From the NCBI GenBank assembly GCA_964517265.1, contig CAZFBS010000047.1:1-21646 (forward strand): DNA of 21,646 nt, read 5' to 3'. Shown in pieces: positions 7,231-15,851 of the stretch. Source of the stretch: REEP01 sp964517265 (lineage in GTDB: Bacteria > Pseudomonadota > Alphaproteobacteria > Rhodospirillales > Defluviicoccaceae). The first letter of the stretch is position 1, and every line of letters begins with the position of its first letter. The notes below the pieces were generated by a model. That model was not told where the DNA came from and searched no databases. It saw only the letters and a list, made by a program, of their open reading frames with translations. The position numbers and the translations under genes were made by a program.

Positions 7231-8607
7231 ATGAAGCCTCAGAACACTCTTGAACCGTTGACGACCACCGCGCTCGTCCCTTCCGAGACCCAGCGGCCGG
7301 TCATCACCCCCTTCATGTTGACGAAGGACCCGTTTCCGGTTCGTCAGGTTCCGCTCGGCCTGCTGGTGTTGGCTGTCTTCATCATCATTCTCGCGTTGTG
7401 GTTCGCCCTCGCGCCGATCAGCAGCGCCGTTATCTCCCCAGGGATCGTTCAGGTCGCCAGTCACCGGAAAACGATCCAGCATTTTGAAGGCGGGATCGTC
7501 GAGGACATTCTGGTCGGCAATGGTGATGTCGTCACCGAAGGCCAGCCCCTCGTCAAGCTCAAGTCTGTTTTTCCAGCGGCCGAGATGGCCCAGTTCGAAG
7601 CGCAGTACCTCGAAACGCTGGCGATCATCGCCCGGCTGGAGGCAGAACAGGCCGGAGTGCCCGAGATCACGTTGCCGACCGAGCTCGCGGATCGCTCTGA
7701 CGATCCAGCCGTGCAAGCGGTCGTCGGCGGTCAGCAACAGATCCTGGACAGCTTCCTTCAACTGCAGAAGGAACGGCTTTCGGTTCTCGAGCAGAACATG
7801 GCTCAGGGCGAAGAGGAAATAAACGGGCGTCGCCTGCAGATCGAAGCAAGACAGCTGCAGCAGAAGTTGTTGAAAGAGGAGCTCACGCTCCTTGAAGGGT
7901 TGTTCGACAAGAACCTGATGTCGAGAACCCGGATTCTCGAAACCAATCAAAAGCTTGCCGAGGTCGAAGGCGATATCGGGGAGTTTCAGGCCGACATCGC
8001 GCGAATCAATAAGAACGTGCTGGAGACCCGTCTGCAGATCAACGAGATGCGCGCCGCCGAGGCGTTCCGCGTGACCCAGCAGTTGCGGGAAGAGCGGGCC
8101 AAGCTGTTCGATATTTCACAACGTCTCACCGCCGCGCGCGATGTTCTCGGGCGCACCACGATTGTCTCGCCGGTGGCCGGTGAAGTCGTCAACCTCCAGG
8201 TCTACACGACCAGCGGAGTGATCAGCCCCGGGCAGCCGATCATGGAGATCGTACCACTGGATGATGAGTTGATTGTCCAGGCCTACATCGATCCCAACGA
8301 CATCGATGAAGTGCGAGCGGGCATGCCTGCCGATGTCCGCTTGACGTCGGTGACACGGCGCAGTCGCATCCCAGTGGAGGGGGTCGTGACGCTGGTATCA
8401 CCCGATCGACTGATCGATGAAAAGACCGGGAATGCTTATTACGAAGCACGTATCGAAGTCGCTGTCGATGCCGACAACCCCGAAATGCCGGCGCTGATGG
8501 CGGGGATGGGAGCCGATGTGTTCATTCGAACTGGCGAGCGATCGGCGCTCGAATACCTGATGGAACCGTTCCTCAGGAACGTGCGGATGGCCTTCCGGGA
8601 GAAATAA
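7231..8607 (+). CDS. Type I secretion membrane fusion protein (HlyD/PrtE family adaptor)
   Basis: This 458-aa protein bridges the inner-membrane ABC transporter to an outer-membrane TolC channel. It has a short cytoplasmic N-terminus and one membrane segment at about residues 42-65 (LGLLVLAVFIIILALWFALAP). The half-motif HFEGGIVEDILVGNGDVV of a lipoyl/barrel-sandwich domain follows. A long alpha-helical hairpin rich in Q, E, L and R spans about 130-300, then the second lipoyl half (TTIVSPVAGEVVNLQVYT) and a C-terminal beta domain (PIMEIVPLDDELIVQAYI...). The length is normal for the family, and the ending PFLRNVRMAFREK is typical. Its gene lies between the ABC transporter (3-nt gap) and the first ligase (2-nt gap). 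No outer-membrane channel gene is visible in this window. Confidence 0.95.
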   Translation: MKPQNTLEPLTTTALVPSETQRPVITPFMLTKDPFPVRQVPLGLLVLAVFIIILALWFALAPISSAVISPGIVQVASHRKTIQHFEGGIVEDILVGNGDVVTEGQPLVKLKSVFPAAEMAQFEAQYLETLAIIARLEAEQAGVPEITLPTELADRSDDPAVQAVVGGQQQILDSFLQLQKERLSVLEQNMAQGEEEINGRRLQIEARQLQQKLLKEELTLLEGLFDKNLMSRTRILETNQKLAEVEGDIGEFQADIARINKNVLETRLQINEMRAAEAFRVTQQLREERAKLFDISQRLTAARDVLGRTTIVSPVAGEVVNLQVYTTSGVISPGQPIMEIVPLDDELIVQAYIDPNDIDEVRAGMPADVRLTSVTRRSRIPVEGVVTLVSPDRLIDEKTGNAYYEARIEVAVDADNPEMPALMAGMGADVFIRTGERSALEYLMEPFLRNVRMAFREK

Positions 8608-8609
8608 GG

Positions 8610-10850
8610 GTGGACAATCATCTCGTGTCCGGCACTGCAGATGGCGAAGTGGAGCCGCGCATCTGGCGCGCCGATCCCATCTCACTTGGCCTCAGCACCT
8701 ATTTTGCAGGATGCAACATCTACCACACGCGCTCTGTCATCCGGCAGCCGGTGTACTTCAGGGGCGAGGCAAGAACAGACGACGGCCGCGCCGGGCCGGA
8801 GCTGAAGGTAGCCTTTGCAGAGCGATTCCTGAAGCTGCCGCGCTTTGTCCCGACCCACGGCGACGCAACGGAGATCGAAAAGCGTCTGTCGCGGGACAAC
8901 GATGTTCGCATCGCCGACCTTCTGTTGGAGGCCGTTCTTGCGGTCGAGGCGGCGGTTGCAACGGCCATGCGCCGCTTTGATCCGGTCAAGTTTTCCAAGA
9001 TCGACGAACATTTGGACCACACCGATCTGATCTGGGAAACTCCTTTCGCAAGAATTTCCCGCCGGGCGATGGAGGTCGCTTTTGTTGGCTTCGTGGATCT
9101 GTTGCTGAACCGCGAAAGGAAAACCAACGGCGGCCAGATGGAGTTTGACACTGAACTTGGGGTACTGTTGAGAACGGCGCGTCAGAACCGGCCTACCCAC
9201 ACGACCTCGTTGATGAAGTACGTCGCGCAGGAGAGAGGGCTTCCCACCAGGATTTTTGATAAAGACCAATTGCGGATCGGACATGGACGCGCACAGCGCC
9301 TTCTTGTGTCTTCGATGCCTCCGACCACGTCCGCCGCTGCCCACAAGTTCTGTTGGGATAAGCGCGTCGCCAATCGACGGATGGTAGAGCTTCGTCTGCC
9401 CGTGCCAAAGCATGTGAGGGTGCCGTCCGTTGAAGCCGCACGCGAAGCCGCCCAAAGATTGGAATATCCAGTGGTTGTGAAACCGATGATGGGTAGCGGA
9501 GGCCATGGCGTTACAACGAGAATAACCACACCCGATGAGATCGAAGCGGCTTTCCGACATGCGAGAAGCAGCGCAGCAGACGTGTTGGTGGAGCAGTACG
9601 TGTCGGGGGACCTCTACCGTCTGTTGGTGATCGACGGTCGGTTTGCCGGCGCCTTGCGTTGCCTTCCGCCCAAGATTGTTGGCGACGGCAAGAAAACCGT
9701 GCGTGAGCTGATCGACGGCCTCAATGCCGATCCCCTGCGCGACGGCATTATTATGACCAAAGTGAGCTATGATGATGAAATGGAGAAGCTACTGACGCAG
9801 TCGGGGCTCACACTGGAGTCCGTCGTTGCGGAAGGCGTGACGTGTCCGCTTCGGCTGGTCGCTAACGTCGGTTTCGGAGCTTCATCCGAAGATTGTACTG
9901 AGGAAGTGCATGCAAGCAACCGGGAGCTTGCGGAGCGGGCAGCGAAGGGGTTCGATCTGGATGTCGCGGGGATCGATTTGATCACACCTGATATTACCCG
10001 CTCATACCGGGACGTTGGAGGCCGAATCATTGAGCTGAATACCCGGCCCGGGCTGTTGATGCACATGTGGCCGGCTTATGGAAGGTCGCGCAACTTCGGG
10101 ACACGCGTGCTTGATAAGGTTTTTCCTTCAAGCAACGCCGGCCGGATCCCGATCGTTGTCGTTGCCGGCGATCGCGGCACGGGGACCACGGCGCGTGTCC
10201 TCGATCGCCTTCTGCGCGGTTGCGGAAAATCGACGGGTCTGACGTTGCGGGAGGCTGCCTACGTCAATGGTGAGGCCGCGGACGTGCCGGCGGGAAAGAA
10301 GCGCGTTTCGCCGACGATGCTGCTTTCCGATCCAGAAATCGAAGTCCTGGTCAGCGCGATCTCCCTCCGACGGATTGTGCTGCGCGGAATGGAACTCGAC
10401 TCCTGCGCGGTGGCGATCATTCTCGACCGCGACAAAGAAGGCAACGCTGAGCAGTTCCATACCGGAGTGTCCGTTATGGAGCGCGGGACCGCCGACGTTT
10501 TTGTTGTCGGGATCGGCAACCAGCTCGCGCTGCAGCACCTTGAAAATCTGGGCCAGCGCAAGCTGATGCTGGTCGGAGACCGCATTACCGACCGCCTCGC
10601 CCAACACCATCTCGCACGTGGCGGGACCATTGTCGCCGACGGGTGGGCAGACGAAGGAGATCGCATCGTTCTCATGACGGGCGAAACGCCGATCGCCTAC
10701 TTCCCGACAAACGAAGCATGGGCGCGATTGACGAAGGGGCAGCAAAGGAAGATGCGGCGTGTCACCAAATATGCCGTTGCCGCCGCTTACGGGATGGGCA
10801 TTGCTGTCACCGATATCGAAAAGGCGATCACAAGCTCAGCCGCTACTTGA
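8610..10850 (+). CDS. Cyanophycin-synthetase-like ATP-grasp ligase 1, Mur domain degenerate and truncated
   Basis: This 746-aa protein follows the cyanophycin synthetase (CphA) order. It has an N-terminal domain (GCNIYHTRSVI near 35), the IGHGRAQRLLVSSM segment and an ATP-grasp domain. That domain shows Lys291 with glycine loop MMGSGGHGVTT, YRLLVIDGRFAGALR, the metal-binding pair Glu475/Asn477 in IIELNTRPG, and a Mur-ligase-like region from about 510. In CphA the ATP-grasp domain adds Asp to the chain and the Mur domain adds Arg. Here the ATP-grasp site looks intact. The Mur P-loop is GDRGTGTT instead of GTNGKTTT (Thr524 for Lys), the ETARGG and SEDH motifs are missing, and the protein stops before the C-terminal Mur subdomain. 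It probably forms amide bonds by ATP-grasp chemistry alone; the substrate is unknown. The start is GTG, 2 nt after the HlyD stop, tying it to the secretion operon. Confidence 0.88.
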   Translation: MDNHLVSGTADGEVEPRIWRADPISLGLSTYFAGCNIYHTRSVIRQPVYFRGEARTDDGRAGPELKVAFAERFLKLPRFVPTHGDATEIEKRLSRDNDVRIADLLLEAVLAVEAAVATAMRRFDPVKFSKIDEHLDHTDLIWETPFARISRRAMEVAFVGFVDLLLNRERKTNGGQMEFDTELGVLLRTARQNRPTHTTSLMKYVAQERGLPTRIFDKDQLRIGHGRAQRLLVSSMPPTTSAAAHKFCWDKRVANRRMVELRLPVPKHVRVPSVEAAREAAQRLEYPVVVKPMMGSGGHGVTTRITTPDEIEAAFRHARSSAADVLVEQYVSGDLYRLLVIDGRFAGALRCLPPKIVGDGKKTVRELIDGLNADPLRDGIIMTKVSYDDEMEKLLTQSGLTLESVVAEGVTCPLRLVANVGFGASSEDCTEEVHASNRELAERAAKGFDLDVAGIDLITPDITRSYRDVGGRIIELNTRPGLLMHMWPAYGRSRNFGTRVLDKVFPSSNAGRIPIVVVAGDRGTGTTARVLDRLLRGCGKSTGLTLREAAYVNGEAADVPAGKKRVSPTMLLSDPEIEVLVSAISLRRIVLRGMELDSCAVAIILDRDKEGNAEQFHTGVSVMERGTADVFVVGIGNQLALQHLENLGQRKLMLVGDRITDRLAQHHLARGGTIVADGWADEGDRIVLMTGETPIAYFPTNEAWARLTKGQQRKMRRVTKYAVAAAYGMGIAVTDIEKAITSSAAT

Positions 10851-11214
10851 GGGCGGCGGGTTCAAGCAGCCACTGACCTTGGTATTTCAGCGGCACAATG
10901 CGCTTGCTGCGCGGAGAGATTAACCCAGACGGGCTATAAGTATACCCTTAGAAGCCAGGTTGACGACTCCAGTCGCCTGCCAGTAGCATACCTCCCGTAG
11001 TTTTCTCTTTGACGGCCACAATAGCCAGCCGTCAGAATTCATGATGGCAGTGCAGAGAATAGACCTCAAACCGCCGTAACGATGATCACAAGTCATTGAT
11101 TAGGGCAAGGTTAACGGGTTTTTTTATGCTGCACTCGCAGCAGAAGTTGGACCGGAGCATTCAATGGCGTCCCATGGTCGGGGCATCCAGGCGGCCTACC
11201 GGAGAACGTAGGTC
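10851..11214. other. Intergenic gap between ligases 1 and 2
   Basis: These 364 bases hold no frame with recognisable features. A weak 5-bp hairpin (CTTGA/TCAAG) spans 10846-10866, beginning at the end of the ligase 1 gene and without a T-tract. TTGATT (11096-11101) followed by a T-rich run near 11119-11126 is a possible but poor promoter. GGAG at 11201-11204 is the likely ribosome-binding site of ligase 2. The gap suggests ligases 2 and 3 can be transcribed separately from the secretion operon. Confidence 0.45.
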
Positions 11215-13455
11215 ATGGATGGTTGCATCGCCTCCCAAGTGGTCGCGCGGCGCGGGCCGGGGCAGCCTTGGCATGACGTTCCGATTTCCCTTGGGGAAAG
11301 CACCTTTCTGAAGGGGTGCAACATTTACCACGTGCGGTCGGTCATTCGTCAGAGCGTTTCTGCCGGCGCTCCGAGGCGGGCAAAGCTTGGCTTGGTGACT
11401 CCGGAGTTCAAGAAGGCGTTCGTGCAGCGCTTCCTCAGGCTTCCGCGATTTGCTCCGACCCACGGGGAGCCAAGGGACATCGAGGAGCGCTTGCTGCGGA
11501 GCGCAACTGCGGGTCTTGAGAATTTTTTGCTGGAGGCCATCTTGGCCATCGAAACGGCGGCCGCTTTCAAAGCCGTCAATTTTGATCCGATAACATTCTT
11601 TATGATCGACCATGAGAGCGATCATTTCAATCTTGTCTGGGAAACCGCTTCTCCAAAGCTCTCGCGTCACGTTGCGGAGCTCGCCTTCATCGGTGTCCTC
11701 GAACTCCTGCAGCATCGGACGCCGGCTCTTCATGGTTTGCGGACCGAGTTTGAAGCCGGGCTCGAAGCGCTTCTTGAAGCGGCGCGTAAACATAGCGCGA
11801 CCCATACGGCGTCTTTGATGAAATACGTTGCCCGGCAGAGAGGTCTTCCAGCCAAGCTTCTGTCTCGGGAACAGGTGCGGATCGGTCAGGGACGGGCGCA
11901 ACGTCATATCGAAGCTTCGATGACGGATGCCACGTCCGCTGTTGCGCACAGATGTTGCTGGGACAAGCGCTTGGCCAGCCGGAGAATGGCCGAGCTTGGC
12001 CTGCCTGTCCCGATGCAACTGAAGGCAAGGACCGTTGCAGCGGCGCGCGAAGCCGCCGATCGGCTGGGATTTCCGGTCGTTCTAAAACCCGTCAAGGGGA
12101 GCGGTGGCCAGGGAGTCACGAGTGACATTACCACATACGAAGGCCTGGAGGCGGCGTTTGTGCGGGCAAAACGCCCTAAACAGGATGTCCTCATTGAAGA
12201 ATACGTTCCTGGTTTCCTTCACCGCCTCCTGGTGATCGGCGGGCGATTTGTCGGTGCCGTACGTTGCAGCCCTCCTACGATTACCGGCGACGGCGAAAGA
12301 ACCGTTCGCGAACTGATTGCCGGCCTTAATGCCGACCCTCGCCGCAATGGCATGATTATGGGCCCGGTTGAGTATGATGATGAAGTCGAGAGGATGCTCA
12401 AACGGCAAGGGCATACTCTGGATTCTGTGTTGACCAGAGGGGCGAGATGTTCTCTTCGGCTGGTTGCAAATATCGGGATGGGATCCGTCTCGGAAGATTG
12501 CACAGACCATGTTCATGAAGACAATCGTGAACTTGCCGAACGAGCAGCGAAGTGCCTCTTTCTCGATGTTGGAGGCATCGACTTCATAACGCCGGATATT
12601 TCGCTCTCCTTCCAGGAAGTCGGGGGTCGGATCATTGAGGTCAACACGCGACCGGGCCTGCTGACACACATGTGGCCAGCGAAAGGAAAATCGCGCAATT
12701 TTGCGGCAAAAATTCTCGAAAGTGTGTACCCTCCCGGCGAAAATGGGCGCATTCCCGTTGTGGTCACTGCCGGCGACCGGGGCACGGGAACCGTTGCGCG
12801 GACCCTTGATCGCCTTTTGCGCGATTGCCGAACATCCACCGGGTTGTGGTCGCGTAAGGCCGCGTACATCGACGGAAAGATCTGTCAGGTGCAGCCGGAA
12901 GGAAAACATATCGCGCCGACGGCGCTGCTGTCTGATCCTGGGGTGGAAGTTCTGGTCAGTGCGATGTCTCTGCGACGGATCGTGCAGCGGGGGATGGACC
13001 TGGACTGGTGCTCGGTGGCGGTCATTCTCGATCCCAACAAGGAAGGCAATGCCGAGCAGTTCGCGGCGGGTGTCGCCGTTCTGGAGCGGGCGACGGCGGA
13101 GGTGTTTATCGTCGGCATCGGCAACCGGCCGGCGTTGCAGCATCTGGACAACCTGGGCCGGCGCAAGCTGATCCTGGTCGGCGAGCGGATCGGCGATCCT
13201 ATGGAACAGGACCATCTCGGGCGCGGTGGCACCGTCATTGCCGACGGGCGGGTGAATGGCGAGGACTGCATCATTTTGATGACGGGCAAGCGCTCCATCG
13301 CCCACTTCCCCCTAGGGGAGGCATCCGCGCAACTAACGAAAGGACAGCAACGAAGGATGCGGCAAGTGACCCGCTATGCCATCGCCGCGGCTTTTGCAAC
13401 GGGTATCTCCGTTGCGGATATCCAGGCGGCGGCTGCGGGCTCGCAGGTCGCTTGA
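11215..13455 (+). CDS. Cyanophycin-synthetase-like ATP-grasp ligase 2, Mur domain degenerate and truncated
   Basis: This 746-aa paralogue matches ligase 1 in length and layout. The N-terminal domain has GCNIYHVRSVIRQ, and IGQGRAQRHIEASM precedes the ATP-grasp domain. There Lys291 and loop GSGGQGVTSD, HRLLVIGGRFVGAVR, and Glu475/Asn477 in IIEVNTRPG fall at exactly the same positions as in ligase 1. The Mur-like P-loop is GDRGTGTVAR, again without lysine, and the C-terminal Mur subdomain is absent. Differences in the glycine loop between copies (GHGVTTR, GQGVTSD, GRGITSR) may reflect substrate choice, though this is inference. The ATG at 11215 has GGAG ten bases upstream. Nucleotides 12916-13357 are identical to the matching part of ligase 3, a clear mark of recent gene conversion or duplication. 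It probably forms a unit with ligase 3 and the two hydrolases downstream. Confidence 0.88.
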   Translation: MDGCIASQVVARRGPGQPWHDVPISLGESTFLKGCNIYHVRSVIRQSVSAGAPRRAKLGLVTPEFKKAFVQRFLRLPRFAPTHGEPRDIEERLLRSATAGLENFLLEAILAIETAAAFKAVNFDPITFFMIDHESDHFNLVWETASPKLSRHVAELAFIGVLELLQHRTPALHGLRTEFEAGLEALLEAARKHSATHTASLMKYVARQRGLPAKLLSREQVRIGQGRAQRHIEASMTDATSAVAHRCCWDKRLASRRMAELGLPVPMQLKARTVAAAREAADRLGFPVVLKPVKGSGGQGVTSDITTYEGLEAAFVRAKRPKQDVLIEEYVPGFLHRLLVIGGRFVGAVRCSPPTITGDGERTVRELIAGLNADPRRNGMIMGPVEYDDEVERMLKRQGHTLDSVLTRGARCSLRLVANIGMGSVSEDCTDHVHEDNRELAERAAKCLFLDVGGIDFITPDISLSFQEVGGRIIEVNTRPGLLTHMWPAKGKSRNFAAKILESVYPPGENGRIPVVVTAGDRGTGTVARTLDRLLRDCRTSTGLWSRKAAYIDGKICQVQPEGKHIAPTALLSDPGVEVLVSAMSLRRIVQRGMDLDWCSVAVILDPNKEGNAEQFAAGVAVLERATAEVFIVGIGNRPALQHLDNLGRRKLILVGERIGDPMEQDHLGRGGTVIADGRVNGEDCIILMTGKRSIAHFPLGEASAQLTKGQQRRMRQVTRYAIAAAFATGISVADIQAAAAGSQVA
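12916..13357 (+). repeat. 442-bp perfect direct repeat, copy A
   Basis: This segment is identical, base for base as I read it, to 15274-15715. Both copies are in the same frame and at equivalent positions in ligases 2 and 3, with an offset of 2358 bp. Identity stops abruptly on both sides while the surrounding coding sequence is clearly diverged. That pattern fits gene conversion. Confidence 0.93.
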
Positions 13456-13566
13456 ACGGGTTCGCAAGGTTGGGCCATCCGGCTGTGGTGAATGGAAGAA
13501 TGACAAGCACAATGCCGGATGGGGTTGATGCAAATGGGCCGCGGGACAATTCGGGGGGATTTGACC

Positions 13567-15813
13567 ATGAGCACCCACAACATGTCTGGTCGAATGAAGG
13601 AGGATGAGGAGGAAGAAGCCGGGGACGTTTGGCCTGACGCGGCGGTTTCCCTCGACGAGAGCACCTTCCTTGCAGGATGTAACGTCTATCACACGCAGTC
13701 CGTCATCCGCCAGCGTGTAAATCTGAACGCCGAGGCCAGGGAGGACCGGCGGGTGACCAGTCCAGAGTTCCGAGCAGCGTTCCTGAACCGGCTGCAACGG
13801 ATGCCACGTTTTCCGCAGACCCAAGGTCTAGAGGATCACTGTCAGCGTCTTTATTGGCAGAAGGATCTGCTTCTGCAGGACGTTCTGATGCAAGCCGTTC
13901 TTGCGGTGGAGGCAGCAATCGCGCTCACCATACGGAACTTTGTCCCGGTCATGTTCGCGATCGTCGAAAACCGAACTGACGGAGTGGACCTCATTTGGGA
14001 AACCGCCTCTCCCAAACTCTCGCGCCGGGCTGCGGAAATTGCCTGTCAGGGTGTTGCCGAACTCCTTTGGCATCAAGGCGTCGCGCGTGCCAATTCTCCG
14101 TCTGCATTCGATCTCTCGCTCGAGGCGTTTCTCGAGACCGTCTATCAAAAACGCTCCACCAACACGACCTCCTTGCTCCACTACGCTGCTCACAAGCGCG
14201 GTCTGCCTGTCAAGATCCTGTCCCGCGAACAACTGCAAATCGGACATGGGTGTGTGCAGCGGCTTCTCGAATCGTCGATGTCGGACACGACGTCGGCTGT
14301 CGCTCACAGATGCTGCTGGGACAAGCGCCTTGCCAATCGGAGAATGGCCGATCTTTTCCTTCCTGTTCCCAGGAACGTGAAGGCCTCTTCGCTCAAGGCC
14401 GCGCACGAGGCTGCAGAGAGGCTGGGTTTTCCTGTCGTTTTGAAACCGGTCCGGGCGAGCGGTGGTCGCGGGATCACGAGCCGGATAGCGACCCATGAGG
14501 GTATCGACGCCGCCTACGTACGCGCCAAACGCGCGGAACAGGATGTTCTCGTTGAAGAGTTCGTTCCCGGCTACGACCATCGGCTGTTGGTGATTGGCGG
14601 CAAGTTCGCCGGCGGCGTCTGCCGTCGGCCGCCGACGATTACCGGTGATGGCCAGAAAACCGTGGAGGAACTGATCGATGAGCTCAATGCCGATCCCCTG
14701 CGGGACGGCATCATCATGGCAAAAGTCATCTATGATGATGAAGTGGAGACTTTGCTGACGGAAAACGGGCTCACCCTTCAGTCCGTGATGGCGAGAGGGA
14801 TGATCTGCCCGCTTCGTTTGGTCTCCAACGTGGCGATGGGAGCGGTTTCTGAAGATTGCACCGATCGCGTTCACGAAGACAATCGCAAGCTTGCGGAGCG
14901 GGCGGCACGGTGTTTTTTTCTCGATGTCGCAGGGGTCGATATGATCACACCGGACATTTCCCGGTCTTACCGGGAGGTCGGGGGCCAGATCATCGAGATC
15001 AACACCAAGCCGGGCCTGCTGATCCATATGTGGCCGGCCGCTGGAACGCCGCGTGACCTCGCGTCACCAATTCTGGAGCAGCTCTTTCCTTCCGGTAGGA
15101 ATGGCCGGATTCCGGTCCTGGCCATTGCGGGTGAGCGGGGTACAGGTATCGTCGCCCGCTTCCTCGATCAGCTTCTGCGGGAATGTGGGAAATCAACCGG
15201 TCTGACCTTGCGTGAATCTGCTTTCGTTAATGGCGAGGCGGTTGACCTGCCCGCAGATAGGAAACGGGTGGACCCGACGGCGCTGCTGTCTGATCCTGGG
15301 GTGGAAGTTCTGGTCAGTGCGATGTCTCTGCGACGGATCGTGCAGCGGGGGATGGACCTGGACTGGTGCTCGGTGGCGGTCATTCTCGATCCCAACAAGG
15401 AAGGCAATGCCGAGCAGTTCGCGGCGGGTGTCGCCGTTCTGGAGCGGGCGACGGCGGAGGTGTTTATCGTCGGCATCGGCAACCGGCCGGCGTTGCAGCA
15501 TCTGGACAACCTGGGCCGGCGCAAGCTGATCCTGGTCGGCGAGCGGATCGGCGATCCTATGGAACAGGACCATCTCGGGCGCGGTGGCACCGTCATTGCC
15601 GACGGGCGGGTGAATGGCGAGGACTGCATCATTTTGATGACGGGCAAGCGCTCCATCGCCCACTTCCCCCTAGGGGAGGCATCCGCGCAACTAACGAAAG
15701 GACAGCAACGAAGGACGAGGCAGGTGACCCGCTATGCCATCGCCGCCGCTTTCGGAAGCGGCATTCCCGCCGCTGAGATTTTGGCAGCTCTTGCCGGTTC
15801 TTCCGACGGCTGA
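13567..15813 (+). CDS. Cyanophycin-synthetase-like ATP-grasp ligase 3, Mur domain degenerate and truncated
   Basis: This third paralogue is 748 aa from the ATG at 13567. I prefer that start over 13519 because a GGGGGGA ribosome-binding site lies just upstream and the N-terminal length then matches the other two copies. Its N-terminus is acidic (MKEDEEEEAGD). The ATP-grasp domain has Lys293, loop RASGGRGITSR, HRLLVIGGKFAGGV, and Glu477/Asn479 in IIEINTKPG. The degenerate Mur P-loop reads GERGTGIVAR, and the C-terminal Mur subdomain is missing as in the others. The region over 15274-15715 is identical to ligase 2. The N-terminal two thirds are more diverged, so the three ligases may differ in substrate. 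The stop lies 38 nt before the first hydrolase. Confidence 0.87.
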   Translation: MSTHNMSGRMKEDEEEEAGDVWPDAAVSLDESTFLAGCNVYHTQSVIRQRVNLNAEAREDRRVTSPEFRAAFLNRLQRMPRFPQTQGLEDHCQRLYWQKDLLLQDVLMQAVLAVEAAIALTIRNFVPVMFAIVENRTDGVDLIWETASPKLSRRAAEIACQGVAELLWHQGVARANSPSAFDLSLEAFLETVYQKRSTNTTSLLHYAAHKRGLPVKILSREQLQIGHGCVQRLLESSMSDTTSAVAHRCCWDKRLANRRMADLFLPVPRNVKASSLKAAHEAAERLGFPVVLKPVRASGGRGITSRIATHEGIDAAYVRAKRAEQDVLVEEFVPGYDHRLLVIGGKFAGGVCRRPPTITGDGQKTVEELIDELNADPLRDGIIMAKVIYDDEVETLLTENGLTLQSVMARGMICPLRLVSNVAMGAVSEDCTDRVHEDNRKLAERAARCFFLDVAGVDMITPDISRSYREVGGQIIEINTKPGLLIHMWPAAGTPRDLASPILEQLFPSGRNGRIPVLAIAGERGTGIVARFLDQLLRECGKSTGLTLRESAFVNGEAVDLPADRKRVDPTALLSDPGVEVLVSAMSLRRIVQRGMDLDWCSVAVILDPNKEGNAEQFAAGVAVLERATAEVFIVGIGNRPALQHLDNLGRRKLILVGERIGDPMEQDHLGRGGTVIADGRVNGEDCIILMTGKRSIAHFPLGEASAQLTKGQQRRTRQVTRYAIAAAFGSGIPAAEILAALAGSSDG
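15274..15715 (+). repeat. 442-bp perfect direct repeat, copy B
   Basis: This matches 12916-13357 exactly. Mismatches begin at the very next base on each side (15273 and 15716). Recombination between the two direct copies would delete 2358 bp and leave one in-frame hybrid ligase gene. Confidence 0.93.
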
Positions 15814-15851
15814 GACAAATTTTCCCGCCCCTGCTGAAGCTCATTCTGCGC

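Noticed and set aside
5854..7950. A 698-codon open frame on the minus strand
   Set aside because: It lies antisense to the ABC transporter and adaptor genes, whose motifs are unmistakable. Its translation is rich in Arg, His, Gln and Asp with no family features, a common shadow in GC-rich coding DNA.
13519..13566. An earlier ATG for ligase 3
   Set aside because: It adds 16 residues absent from the paralogues, while the ATG at 13567 has a strong purine-rich ribosome-binding site and gives matching N-terminal length.
8610..15813. Calling these genes genuine cyanophycin synthetases (cphA)
   Set aside because: The Mur-ligase catalytic motifs and C-terminal subdomain are missing in all three, so Asp-Arg polymer synthesis by one of them is not supported.
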